NCBI RefSeq assembly: GCF_019972155.1
Contig: NZ_BOVL01000008.1
Span: 109,380 to 173,379 of the forward strand
DNA: 64,000 bases
Direction: 5' to 3'
Source: Bradyrhizobium sp. RD5-C2
GTDB lineage: Bacteria > Pseudomonadota > Alphaproteobacteria > Rhizobiales > Xanthobacteraceae
In this document: in pieces, positions 23,348 through 31,730 of the stretch
Layout: the number at the start of each line of letters is the position of its first letter
Position numbering within the stretch: position 1 is the stretch's first letter
Translations under genes and position numbers: made by a program
Notes under the pieces: model-generated
What the model saw: only the letters and a program-made list of their open reading frames with translations
Database searches by the model: none
What the model was told of the DNA's origin: nothing

Positions 23348-24439
23348 TCACGGTTGCGGCGGGTAAAGATGAACGTCACCGCAATAATCGACGATACGGT
23401 ACTGCCGTTCCAGCGGATCTTCACCTTCGCGGGAAGCCGGCTGCGACAAATAGGTCGGGCCGATCGGCGCCTTGCCGTAGCCGCCGGGGATGTCGAGCAC
23501 GTAATCCGGCTGGCACAGTCCGGAGACGCGCCCGCGCAACGCCCGCATCAATTCCTGCCCGGCTTCGATCGTGGTGCGCAAATGCGCGGTGCCCGGTGCA
23601 AGGTCGCCGTGATGCAGATAATAGGGCTTGATCCGGCATTCGACGAAAGCGCGCATCAGCGCCGCGAGCGTCGCAGCATCGTCGTTGACGCCGCGCAGCA
23701 GGACGGACTGGCTCACCAGCGGAATGCCGGCGTCGGCAAGGCGCGCGCAGGCGGCACGGGCATTGGCGCCCAGCTCGCGCGGATGGTTGGCGTGGATCGC
23801 GATCCAGGTCGTCGCCCCCGCAACCCGCAGCGCCGCGATCATGTCGGGATTGATGCGTCCGGGATCGGCGATCGGTACACGGCTGTGCAGGCGGATGATC
23901 TTCACATGATCGATGCCGGCGAGATCGGCCATGATCTCGGACAGCCGGCGCGGCGACAGCATCAAGGGATCGCCGCCGGTCAGGATGACTTCCCAGACTT
24001 CTTGATGGGTACGGATGTACTCCAGTCCCGCGCGGTAGGCGTCATCGGACAAGGCCGAGGCCTTGCCCGGCCCGACCATTTCACGCCGGAAACAGAACCG
24101 GCAATAGACCGCGCAGACATGGACGAGCTTGAACAACACCCTGTCCGGATAGCGATGCACGATGCCTGCGACCGGCGAATGCGCATCGTCGCCGATCGGA
24201 TCGGCGTTCTCACCCGGCTGCTCCACGAGCTCGTCAGCGCTCGGGATGAACTGCCGCGCGATCGGGTCGTTGGCGTCGGCCGGATCGATCAACGCCGCGA
24301 GCTCCGGCGTCACCGCGACTGCGTAGCGCGCGGCCACCTGTTCGAGCTCAGCAAGTGCTGCGACCGGCACGAGGCCGGCATCGGCCAGCTCGCGCGGCTG
24401 GCGCAGCGTTGCCGCCAGTTTCGGATCGATCCCGTTCAT
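23348..24439 (-). CDS. epmB: EF-P beta-lysylation protein EpmB (lysine 2,3-aminomutase family)
   Basis: 363 residues from the ATG in an ATGA overlap with epmA. A radical-SAM PLP enzyme: CxxxCxxC cluster at Cys109, Cys113 and Cys116 (CAVYCRFC), GGDPL near 155, and the PLP-binding Lys in IPGGYGKAP near 325. EpmB turns (S)-alpha-lysine into (R)-beta-lysine, which EpmA attaches to EF-P. The coupling to epmA and the nearby efp strongly favour this over catabolic KamA. The C-terminus ends at DVHLYPPQP, as in EpmB proteins. Confidence 0.92.
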   Translation of the reverse strand: MNGIDPKLAATLRQPRELADAGLVPVAALAELEQVAARYAVAVTPELAALIDPADANDPIARQFIPSADELVEQPGENADPIGDDAHSPVAGIVHRYPDRVLFKLVHVCAVYCRFCFRREMVGPGKASALSDDAYRAGLEYIRTHQEVWEVILTGGDPLMLSPRRLSEIMADLAGIDHVKIIRLHSRVPIADPGRINPDMIAALRVAGATTWIAIHANHPRELGANARAACARLADAGIPLVSQSVLLRGVNDDAATLAALMRAFVECRIKPYYLHHGDLAPGTAHLRTTIEAGQELMRALRGRVSGLCQPDYVLDIPGGYGKAPIGPTYLSQPASREGEDPLERQYRIVDYCGDVHLYPPQP

Positions 24440-25488
24440 GTCTCTCCTGCAGGCGGCGTCCAAACCACCTGGTCAATTCGTGGCGCGCCGCTCGCCAGCA
24501 TCACCAGCCGGTCGAAGCCGAGCGCGACGCCGCTCGCCTCGGGCATCTGGCCGACGGCGGCAAGGAAATCGTCGTCGAGCGGATAGCGCTCGCCGTAACG
24601 GCGGGCCTTCTCGTCCATGGCTACGGTGAAACGATGGCGCTGCTCGGCCGCGTCGGTCAACTCGCCAAAGCCGTTGGCAAGCTCGACCCCGCAGGCATAG
24701 ACCTCGAACCGCTCGGCGACGCGAGGTTCGCCCGCCCTGGTGCGCGCCAGCGCGGCCTCGGGCGACGGGTATTCGAACAGCACCGTCAGGCGGCCCTGTC
24801 CGAGATTGGGCTCGACATGCTCGACCAGCACCTTGCTGAAGATGTCCGACCAGGTGTCGTCATCGGCGATCCGCACCCGCTCGCGCGCGGCTGACGCCAG
24901 CGCCGCGCGGTCGCCCTCCCCACCCGAGATCGTCGCCAGCAGGTCGATGCCGGCGAAGCGCTCGAAACCTGCGGCAACCGTCAGCAGCTCCGGCTCGGCA
25001 AAGGGGTCGGCGATCTTGCCGCGGAAGGAAAACCGACCAATCCCGGTCGCCTGCGCGGCATGGGCGATCACGACGATCGTGTCGGCCATGATGGCGTCAT
25101 AACCGGCATTGGCGCGATACCATTCCAGCATGGTGAATTCGGGCAGATGCAGGTCGCCGCGCTCGCGATCGCGGAACACCCGCGCGAACTCGTAGATCTT
25201 GGGCTCGCCGGCCGCGAGCAGCTTCTTGCAGGCGAACTCGGGAGAGGTGCGCAGATAGCGTGGCGCCGATGCGCCATCGGCCTGCCTGAGTTCGGTACGG
25301 GGGGCGTGCAGATGGGTCTCATTGCCCGGCGAGATCTGCAGGATGGCGGTCTCGACCTCGGCAAAACCCTGCTCCTCGAACCAGGCCCGGAGCGCCCGCG
25401 TGATCGCGGTCCGCGCCTGCAGGAACGGCCTGCGGTCGGCGTAGCGCGACGGCGTCCACCAGGGCGATGGCTGGTCATGGGTTGTCAT
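24436..25488 (-). CDS. epmA: EF-P lysine ligase EpmA (GenX/PoxA)
   Basis: 350 residues, a truncated class II lysyl-tRNA-synthetase-like enzyme without the anticodon domain. Class II motifs are visible: motif 2 FRDRERGDLHLPEFTMLEW at about 107-125 and motif 3 GVALGFDRLVMLASG near 325. It adenylates (R)-beta-lysine and joins it to the conserved EF-P lysine. It is transcribed away from efp across a 364-base gap and overlaps epmB by 4 bases. Confidence 0.93.
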   Translation of the reverse strand: MTTHDQPSPWWTPSRYADRRPFLQARTAITRALRAWFEEQGFAEVETAILQISPGNETHLHAPRTELRQADGASAPRYLRTSPEFACKKLLAAGEPKIYEFARVFRDRERGDLHLPEFTMLEWYRANAGYDAIMADTIVVIAHAAQATGIGRFSFRGKIADPFAEPELLTVAAGFERFAGIDLLATISGGEGDRAALASAARERVRIADDDTWSDIFSKVLVEHVEPNLGQGRLTVLFEYPSPEAALARTRAGEPRVAERFEVYACGVELANGFGELTDAAEQRHRFTVAMDEKARRYGERYPLDDDFLAAVGQMPEASGVALGFDRLVMLASGAPRIDQVVWTPPAGET

Positions 25489-25852
25489 CGGCCGGCCGGC
25501 CCTGCGGATGCTGATTCAACATTAGCAAGCCACCGCCCCGAATGAAGAGCCGGGCGCAAATCCTTGATTCCATACAAATACATGGTCGGCACGGCCTTGG
25601 TCTCAGTGGAACGCAGCAAAGCGGGTCCCTTCTTGTCGAAAGAAGCCGGCATTGTCCATGTGCAGCCTCGGCTGAACCTCGGCAAGCGGCCCGAATTCGG
25701 GCGGCGGGAACGGCCGGCAAACTACCGAATTCGGCCGCAAAAGGCTGGCATCTCAGGGACAAATCAGTATGTTGCAGCCCGAAATCGCCGCCACGGCCGA
25801 GGGGCTGCCGGTCCGGTTTGCGCCCCCGCTTCTCAAATTCAGGAAAACACCT
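25489..25852. other. Intergenic region between epmA and efp
   Basis: 364 bases with two divergent promoters expected. The one striking element is a perfect 14-bp palindrome, GCCCGAATTCGGGC at 25689-25702, with a second CCGAATTCGGCC 24 bases later. Open frames on both strands lack ribosome sites and recognisable products, so I list none. Confidence 0.45.
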
Positions 25853-26419
25853 TTGAAAGTCATCGCCAGTTCCATCCGCAAGGGCAACATCATCGAGCAG
25901 GATGGCAAGCTCTATGTGGTCCTCTCCGCCGAAAACATTCATCCCGGCAAGGGCACCCCCGTCAGCCAGATCGAAATGCGCCGCATCGGCGACGGCGTGA
26001 AGGTGTCGGAGCGCTACAAGACCACCGACCAGGTCGAGAAGGCCACCGTCGAGGACCACAACTACAACTACCTCTATGAAGACGCCGACGGCTTCCACTT
26101 CATGAACAACGACAACTACGACCAGGTCCAGGTCTCCAAGGAGATCGTCGGTTCGTCGTCGCCGTATTTGCAGGAGAACATGACCGTGAAGCTGTCGATG
26201 CACGACGGCAATCCGGTCGCGATCCAGCTGCCGCAGCGCGTGACGCTGGAAGTGGTGGAGACCGAGCCCGTCACCAAGGGGCAGACCGCCTCGTCGTCGT
26301 ACAAGCCCGCGATGCTGTCCAACGGCATCCGCACCGGCGTGCCGCCGCACGTTGCCACCGGCACGCGCATCGTCGTCATGACCGAGGACGGCTCCTACGT
26401 CGAGCGCGCCAAGGATTAA
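25853..26419 (+). CDS. efp: Translation elongation factor P
   Basis: 188 residues, the normal EF-P length, when started at TTG 25853; AGGA lies about 8 bases upstream. The open frame extends 28 codons further, but those residues are not part of the family. EF-P relieves ribosome stalling at proline runs. The modified lysine is Lys33 in the loop [22 protein letters not shown] and the C-terminal [14 protein letters not shown] region are typical. Lys33 fits the EpmA/EpmB modification system found next door. Confidence 0.95.
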   Translation: MKVIASSIRKGNIIEQDGKLYVVLSAENIHPGKGTPVSQIEMRRIGDGVKVSERYKTTDQVEKATVEDHNYNYLYEDADGFHFMNNDNYDQVQVSKEIVGSSSPYLQENMTVKLSMHDGNPVAIQLPQRVTLEVVETEPVTKGQTASSSYKPAMLSNGIRTGVPPHVATGTRIVVMTEDGSYVERAKD

Positions 26420-26515
26420 GAGGAAGGATTGAGCAGAAGGATTGAGCGCCGAACGCGCGGTGGCAGTCGTGATGAATCATCACCGCGCATCAGGTTGTTT
26501 GTTCAAGCTCAAATT

Positions 26516-26546
26516 TTCCGGAAAACTGCTACGCACTTTTCCGGAA
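26516..26546. repeat. Hairpin-forming TTCCGG repeat
   Basis: TTCCGGAAAA at 26516-26525 and TTTTCCGGAA at 26537-26546 form a 10-bp stem between efp and the peptidase gene. It is not followed by a T-run. Its style is that of dispersed intergenic hairpins in this lineage (recollection, not searched). Confidence 0.5.
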
Positions 26547-26589
26547 CTTGCTCTAATCTCTTGCGATCAGCCATGAATCGGGGAGTGCA

Positions 26590-28176
26590 GTGAACAGGAA
26601 GGTCGTCAGCTTCATCAGTTGCTGGCTGGCAGCCCTGCTCTTGCCTCCTCCCGGCGCTCATGCCGACGAATTCCGGACGCCCTCGATCTCGGCCATGCGG
26701 GTCGAATGGCGCTCCGTGCTCGACCAGCTCCGGCAAGAGATCACCACCCATCCGGCCATCGCCTCCAGCTTCACCTTCGCCGGACAACGCCGCGTCCCGG
26801 CCACCGATCCGCGGTCAACGCCCGCGCTGGTGCAGCTGAACGCGGTGACGTCACCGCTGTTCCCCGGCATTGCGCAGAGCCCGATCCCGGTGCTGCTGCC
26901 TTTCGACCCCGCAAGCTATCTCGACGCACGACAGAACGGCGCAGCGGCCGGCCTGTCGGTCGCACGCTACCAGGCCGACTTCCGCGCGGCCGATGTCTTC
27001 CATGCCGGCGCGTCCGGCTATGACGCGGTGTTCTCGCTCGACCCGGGTGCCGGCGACGGCATGCCGCCGCGGACGTTTGCAAAGCCGGTCGAGGTGCAGA
27101 TCTCGGGCTCGATTCTGGTCTACGACCTCGCCGACCGGCTCGCCGGCAAGGGCGAACCGGTCAAGACGCTGGCCGCGCAGTTTCCCGACCTGCGCCGCTT
27201 CATCCGCGAAGGCTATGTGCGCTACGCCTTCACCCGCTTCGGGGTTCCCTATGTCGTCTCGATCCAGTGCCTCGACAGCGCGCCGCGGCCGAAGCGGCTG
27301 GCCTGCCGCGAGGCTTATCCGGTGGCCGAGCGCTTCCTGAAGGCGTTGCGCATCGCCGGCGGGCAACCGTCGCGGCCGCGCAGCGACATCGCCTCCGGCA
27401 TCGCCGAACGGCCGATGGTCCAATCGGCTGACTTCACCTACCGCCCGAGCGGCGACATCGTCGCAGGCAGCGGCGGCCGCAGGCAGCAGGGTGGCCACGC
27501 CGACTTCACGGTGTACTCGCAGATCCGCTTTCCGCTCGACAAGGCGCCGGCCTTCGCGCACTCGCAGTCCTTCGCCAGGCGCAAGGCGGGCGCGACCGTC
27601 GACGAGTATCCCTGGCAGGACAATTTCTGCGAGGCGCGCAGCTTCGAGGTCGGCCAATGCGCCAGCGGCTACGGCCATCAGGGCCAGGATATCAGGCCGG
27701 GCGCGTGTCCGGCCGACAGCAAGGACGGTTGCGATCCCAGGCAGCAGGCGGTCGTCGCGGTGCGCGACAGTATCGTGATCCGCTCGACGCAGCAGCAGGC
27801 CGCGACATTGCAGGTCAACACAAGCACCGAGCACGTCCGCTTCCGCTACATGCACATGAACCCGTCCGTGATGGATGCCGACGGCCTGCTCAACGGACGC
27901 CGCCTCAGCGAGGGCGAGAAGATCGGCGTGGTCTCGAACTATCTCGACCATCCCAACGGCACGTCACGGCATCTGCATTTCGACGTGCAGGTGTTCACGC
28001 GCGACGGCTGGCTCTGGGTCAATCCCTACACCACGCTGGTGTCGGCCTATGAGCGGCTGATCCGCGGCCGCGGCCGCGAGATCGGACCGGAGCCCGGACC
28101 TGCGGCCGCGGTGGCGCACGCCCTGCCCGACGACGTCGTGCATCGCATCGACACCCAGGAAGGCGGCGGCAATTAG
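26590..28176 (+). CDS. Exported M23-type (LytM/lysostaphin-like) peptidase
   Basis: 528 residues from GTG 26590, with GGGGAG 5 bases upstream. Signal peptide to about residue 25 (GAHA). The metallopeptidase domain is C-terminal: His363 and Asp367 in YGHQGQDIRPG supply the HxxxD ligands, and HLH at 461-463 gives the final His ligand and the catalytic His. The long N-terminal part (40-300) has no known domain and may control access to the active site. The protein likely trims peptidoglycan cross-links or regulates amidases in the periplasm. Confidence 0.8.
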   Translation: MNRKVVSFISCWLAALLLPPPGAHADEFRTPSISAMRVEWRSVLDQLRQEITTHPAIASSFTFAGQRRVPATDPRSTPALVQLNAVTSPLFPGIAQSPIPVLLPFDPASYLDARQNGAAAGLSVARYQADFRAADVFHAGASGYDAVFSLDPGAGDGMPPRTFAKPVEVQISGSILVYDLADRLAGKGEPVKTLAAQFPDLRRFIREGYVRYAFTRFGVPYVVSIQCLDSAPRPKRLACREAYPVAERFLKALRIAGGQPSRPRSDIASGIAERPMVQSADFTYRPSGDIVAGSGGRRQQGGHADFTVYSQIRFPLDKAPAFAHSQSFARRKAGATVDEYPWQDNFCEARSFEVGQCASGYGHQGQDIRPGACPADSKDGCDPRQQAVVAVRDSIVIRSTQQQAATLQVNTSTEHVRFRYMHMNPSVMDADGLLNGRRLSEGEKIGVVSNYLDHPNGTSRHLHFDVQVFTRDGWLWVNPYTTLVSAYERLIRGRGREIGPEPGPAAAVAHALPDDVVHRIDTQEGGGN

Positions 28177-28366
28177 CGCGAGCGACGTGGGCACCGGTTC
28201 GGGGCGCACTGCCAAAATATCGAAAACAACCCCATGCAAAGTAGCCGACGGCTGCCGCCATCAGGCACGGCAACTTGACACGTCGGGCAACTCAGCGGCA
28301 TTATTCCATTATTCCGAAATCGTGCAAACGCCGCTCGCCCTTGGGGCCATGGAGAGCCGCGTCTGC

Positions 28367-28789
28367 CTATTTCTTCCAGGGCGTATCGCCGCGTGCCGCG
28401 GCATCGGCGAAGATGCCCTGCTCGTAGTCGATGAAAGCGCGGACCATTGCGCGATATGCGGCTTCCGCAACCTTGGGCGACAGCCCGTCCGCTTCCGCCA
28501 GCGCCATCGCCTTCTTCACCACTGCCTCGGCGCGCTCCGGCGCTTCGACCTGCGCGGGGTTGGCCTTGAAGCGGGCGGCTTCATGGACGTAGCGGCCGCG
28601 CTCGGCCATCAGGCGCACGATCTCGCGGTCGAGCCGATCGATATTGCTGCGCACCTCGCCGAGCGTCTTGCAGCAGGCGCCGTTGTCGACGATGGGACTG
28701 CCCCACAACGCCGGCGCGTTGGTCGCGGGTTCCTCGGCCCACGCCACCGCAGGGATCAGAAGTGTCAACAGAACCACCGGCAATCGCAT
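28367..28789 (-). CDS. Exported chorismate mutase (AroQ/PchB fold)
   Basis: 140 residues from ATG 28789, with GGGAGG upstream. The signal peptide LPVVLLTLLIPAVAWA is cut before EEP. The mature part is the all-helical chorismate mutase domain: VRSNIDRLDREIVRLMAERG (Arg, Asp and Glu pattern), KANPAQVEAPERAEAVVKKA, and a third helix ending AFIDYEQ. It converts chorismate to prephenate, but in the periplasm. Such exported forms are known in several bacteria and pathogens; their purpose is not settled. The mature domain is about 100 residues long. Confidence 0.85.
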   Translation of the reverse strand: MRLPVVLLTLLIPAVAWAEEPATNAPALWGSPIVDNGACCKTLGEVRSNIDRLDREIVRLMAERGRYVHEAARFKANPAQVEAPERAEAVVKKAMALAEADGLSPKVAEAAYRAMVRAFIDYEQGIFADAAARGDTPWKK

Positions 28790-28908
28790 CGAACGCCTCC
28801 CAAAAAGCCGAGCACGACGGGCGATTGTTAAGCCGATTTTATGCGCGGATGGAAGCCACGATGGCGGTGGAGCGACCGCGGCTCCCATTGCGAAGCTGAT
28901 CGATGCGA

Positions 28909-29802
28909 TCAGCCTATCTCCATTCCAGCCAACACTTCACCGACCTTCTTCTGGGCATCAGGAGGCAGTGGCAGGATCGGACGCGGAGGCTCGGCCGCAC
29001 AGATCCCTCTGAGATTCGCGATCGCGTAGGCGACCCGCACGCTCGAGAATGTCTTGAGCAACTGCCAGATCGGTTGCAGGTGCGCGTCAAGCTGCCGCGC
29101 CCTGGCGGCATCTCCACTTGCCACAGCACGGGCGATGTCAACACAAACCCTGGGAAAAACTCCTGCGAGCACGCTGTACCAGGTCTCGCCCCCCGCCAGC
29201 AGCGCCTCGGTGCAATTCCAGTCGGCACTGTAACCCAACGAAAAGCCGCTCGGTACGACGGCGCGCAATTCGGCGATATGGCCCGGCACTGCGGCAGCGT
29301 CCAGCGCGGGACTCTTCACCGCCACGATTCCTGCAACGTGACTCAAGCGGCCGACCAAGGCCGGCGTGAATCGAAAGTGCGTCGTGCCCGGATTGTCGTA
29401 GATGCAGATCGGCAATCCGCTTTCACGCGCCACCGTTTGAAAGTGCTCGAAGACCTCGTCATCGGTCAGCGGCGTATAGGAGACCGGCGCCAGCAGGCCT
29501 GCCGCCGCGCCGGCATCCCGTGCATCCTGCGCAAGCTTCACCGCATCATCGGTGCGCAGCGCGCCGACGCCGACCAGGAGCGGCGTCTTGCCATCGGCGA
29601 GCGCGGCAGCCACCTGCACGGCACGCCGTCGCTCGTCGCGGCTGAAATACGGATATGAACCGGTGCTTCCGAGCAGCCCGATCGAATCCACCTTGGCCGC
29701 AATCAAGGGCTCCAGCAAGGCGCGAAGCGCTCCCGCGTCGACCTGCCCATCCCTGTTCGAGGGCGTGATCGGGAAGGCGGAAAGCCCCTTGAGATTGACC
29801 AT
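28909..29802 (-). CDS. DapA-family (dihydrodipicolinate synthase-like) aldolase
   Basis: 297-residue class I aldolase of the DHDPS/NAL family: GSTGSYPYFSRDERRR near 45-60, the Tyr of YDNPGTTHF near 135, and the Schiff-base Lys in IVAVKSPALD near 163. The Pro-Gly-Thr-Thr variation of the usual YNxPxxT loop suggests a substrate other than pyruvate plus aspartate semialdehyde, for example a sugar acid or 4-hydroxy-2-oxo acid. AGGAG lies close before the ATG. It stands alone and is not coupled to lysine genes. Confidence 0.8.
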   Translation of the reverse strand: MVNLKGLSAFPITPSNRDGQVDAGALRALLEPLIAAKVDSIGLLGSTGSYPYFSRDERRRAVQVAAALADGKTPLLVGVGALRTDDAVKLAQDARDAGAAAGLLAPVSYTPLTDDEVFEHFQTVARESGLPICIYDNPGTTHFRFTPALVGRLSHVAGIVAVKSPALDAAAVPGHIAELRAVVPSGFSLGYSADWNCTEALLAGGETWYSVLAGVFPRVCVDIARAVASGDAARARQLDAHLQPIWQLLKTFSSVRVAYAIANLRGICAAEPPRPILPLPPDAQKKVGEVLAGMEIG

Positions 29803-29902
29803 CGGTTGCTCCTATCTGGTGACCGCCGCACGAGCGGCGAAATCGCATCGCGGTCGTCACCGCCGCGCTATCAATCACCGCGCCCAATTCTGCTTGCAAG
29901 GT

Positions 29903-29933
29903 CCAGTTTGCTGTGGACTTCACAGCAAACTGG
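29903..29933. promoter_or_regulatory. 13-bp perfect inverted repeat upstream of the DapA-like gene
   Basis: CCAGTTTGCTGTG at 29903-29915 and its exact complement at 29921-29933, 5-base loop. There is no U-tract on either strand, so an operator is more likely than a terminator. It lies about 100 bases before the aldolase start and 64 bases after the cupin stop. The binding factor is unknown. Confidence 0.4.
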
Positions 29934-29996
29934 CCCAGTGCGCGGTGGCGCTGCGGTCTCTGGAATTGGGCCGGCGTCGATCGGAATTGCCGGTGG

Positions 29997-30503
29997 CTAT
30001 TCCAGCATCGTGGTCAGCTGTGCGCCTTCGTCCGCGACGAACACCGCGATCAGTTCCGCCGGCTCCGTGGTGCTGGCATTGGCCGAGACCATGTGGGTCG
30101 AGCCCGGCGGCTCGAAGAAGGACTGGCCGACCTTGAAGGTCTCGACCGGCCCCCCGCCGAGCTGGGAACGGATCTCGCCCTTGGTGATGTAGGCCGTCAC
30201 CGTACCCGAATGGCGGTGCGGCGGCGTGAAGCCGCCGGGACCGTAGAACACGCGCACGACGGTGACACGCTTGCCCGGCACGTTGGGCAGCGCGTGCGAG
30301 GTGATGACCTCGACCTTGTCGAGCGGCGACGCCGCGTTGGCACTCGCACAGAGTGGTGCGATCACAGCGGCGATCGCATCCATCGGGGTCGGCAAGGCCT
30401 TGCCGATTACGAAAGCTGACGCCAGCCCCGCAATCACGGCCAGCCAGACCGCCCGCGGCGGCCGCGCGTATGAAAGAGATGGTGTCATCGCTATCGAGGT
30501 CAT
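29997..30503 (-). CDS. Membrane-anchored or exported cupin
   Basis: 168 residues with AGGGAG 8 bases before the ATG. The N-terminal hydrophobic stretch (VWLAVIAGLASAFVIG) exports or anchors it. The cupin barrel follows at about 65-165, with metal motif 1 FTPPHRHSGTVTAYITKGEI (two His and a Glu) and motif 2 in PPGSTHMVSANAS. The role is unknown; a single-domain metal cupin could isomerise or oxidise a small molecule. It is 36 bases after the AhpD-like gene and probably in its operon. Confidence 0.75.
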   Translation of the reverse strand: MTSIAMTPSLSYARPPRAVWLAVIAGLASAFVIGKALPTPMDAIAAVIAPLCASANAASPLDKVEVITSHALPNVPGKRVTVVRVFYGPGGFTPPHRHSGTVTAYITKGEIRSQLGGGPVETFKVGQSFFEPPGSTHMVSANASTTEPAELIAVFVADEGAQLTTMLE

Positions 30504-30539
30504 CGGTCGTTCTCCCTGTCAATTGCTGTTTGTTCAGTC

Positions 30540-31019
30540 TCACGAAGCTGCCGCGGCCGCCCGCTGCCGGCGCGGCGGCGGCGTCCAGCGATAGGCGGCG
30601 CCGAACCGGTTCCAGACATTGATCGAAGCGATCGCCGAGGTCAGGTAGGTCAGCTCCTTTTCGGAGAATTCGGCGGCGGCCTCGGCATAGACCGCGTCGC
30701 TGACGCCGTTCGGCATAGTCGTCAGCGCTTCGGTCCAGGCCAGCGCCGCGCGCTCGCGCGCCGAGAACTGCGGCGCCTCGCGCCACACCACGACGAGGTT
30801 GAGCTTGTCGACGGGTACGCCGAGGCTCTCGCCCTGCATGATGTGATACTGCACGCAGAAGGCGCAGCCGTTGATCTGCGAGGCGCGCAGCTTGACCAGT
30901 TCGAGCAGCTGCTTGTCGAGACCGGCCTTCGCCGCGAACTGGCCGAGGTCACGCACGACGGCGAAGACATCGGGGGCGAGCTTCTCGAAGTCGGTATATT
31001 CCTTGCGGGCATGTGACAT
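30540..31019 (-). CDS. AhpD/carboxymuconolactone decarboxylase-family protein
   Basis: 159 residues of the CMD/AhpD fold. The redox motif CAFCVQYH (Cys-x-x-Cys with His) lies near residues 52-59, preceded by LVKLRASQINGC, typical of the peroxidase-like branch. Such proteins reduce peroxides or act in antioxidant defence. It is divergent from the MarR gene over two palindromes, so peroxide or electrophile control by that regulator is likely. The C-terminus is Arg- and Ala-rich. Confidence 0.85.
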   Translation of the reverse strand: MSHARKEYTDFEKLAPDVFAVVRDLGQFAAKAGLDKQLLELVKLRASQINGCAFCVQYHIMQGESLGVPVDKLNLVVVWREAPQFSARERAALAWTEALTTMPNGVSDAVYAEAAAEFSEKELTYLTSAIASINVWNRFGAAYRWTPPPRRQRAAAAAS

Positions 31020-31037
31020 TGGCGTGGCCTCATGTTA

Positions 31038-31070
31038 TCAGTATACTGACATATTATCAGAGCTCTGATA
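31038..31070. promoter_or_regulatory. Two palindromic operators between the AhpD-like and MarR genes
   Basis: TCAGTATACTGA at 31038-31049 and TATCAGAGCTCTGATA at 31055-31070 are perfect palindromes sharing the half-site TCAG/CTGA. Their centres are about 19 bases apart in an AT-rich patch, 20-50 bases from the AhpD-like start. They are the obvious sites for the MarR dimer, controlling itself and the divergent gene. Confidence 0.75.
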
Positions 31071-31102
31071 TGGAGCAAGACGCAGACATTCGCGAAGGCA
31101 AC

Positions 31103-31675
31103 ATGGCGGGAATGCAGAAACGAGGGAAATCCGGTGCCGCCGAGCGGCGGCAGGCGGGGAAAGCGGCGGCGCGCAAGGCAGCGATCGGGACAGGATCGGC
31201 CGCAGACGCCCCGCCCGCCTCCGCCGTCCCGCCGCCCGGCGAAGGCAAGCGGGGCGAACAGGGCTATCTCGCCTACCTGCTGCGTCAGGCGCATGCGGCC
31301 TCACGGCTGTCGATGGAGCGCGAGCTGGCGGGCCTCGGCGTCACCTCCCCGCAATTCGTCGTGCTGACAATGCTGAAGGCCTATCCGGGGCTCTCGGGCG
31401 CCGATCTGGCCCGGGTCGCGCTGCTGACGCCACAGACCGTGAGCGTGATCATCCGCAACCTCGAGCGCGACGGCGCGATCCGCAAGACACCGCATCCGGT
31501 CCACGGCCGGGTGCTGCAATGGACGCTGACCGGCCATGGAACCACGCTCTTGGAGAAATGCCGGCATATCGCCCAGGCCCAGGAGCGCAGGCTCGCCACC
31601 GGCCTCGATAGCAAGTCGGAGCAGATGGTCCGGCAATGGCTGTCAAAAATCGCCACAGATTTGCAGGATACATAG
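31103..31675 (+). CDS. MarR-family transcriptional regulator
   Basis: 190 residues from ATG 31103 (GAAGG 4 bases upstream); ATG 31070 would put the start in the operator. Residues 1-60 are a basic, Ala/Pro-rich tail, unusual in length. The winged helix spans about 85-150: SPQFVVLTMLKAYPGLSGADLARVALLTPQTVSVIIRNLERDG, followed by the wing HPVHGRVLQWTLT. No obvious redox Cys is present in the DNA-binding core. It likely represses the AhpD-like and cupin genes. Confidence 0.82.
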   Translation: MAGMQKRGKSGAAERRQAGKAAARKAAIGTGSAADAPPASAVPPPGEGKRGEQGYLAYLLRQAHAASRLSMERELAGLGVTSPQFVVLTMLKAYPGLSGADLARVALLTPQTVSVIIRNLERDGAIRKTPHPVHGRVLQWTLTGHGTTLLEKCRHIAQAQERRLATGLDSKSEQMVRQWLSKIATDLQDT

Positions 31676-31730
31676 CTCCTGCGGCGGCGTGGCTTTTGGC
31701 TCACCCGATCGGCGCCGCTACACTGGCCGA

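Noticed and set aside
25485..25685. Small ORFs on both strands between epmA and efp
   Set aside because: No ribosome sites, conflicting frames, and no similarity that I recognise.
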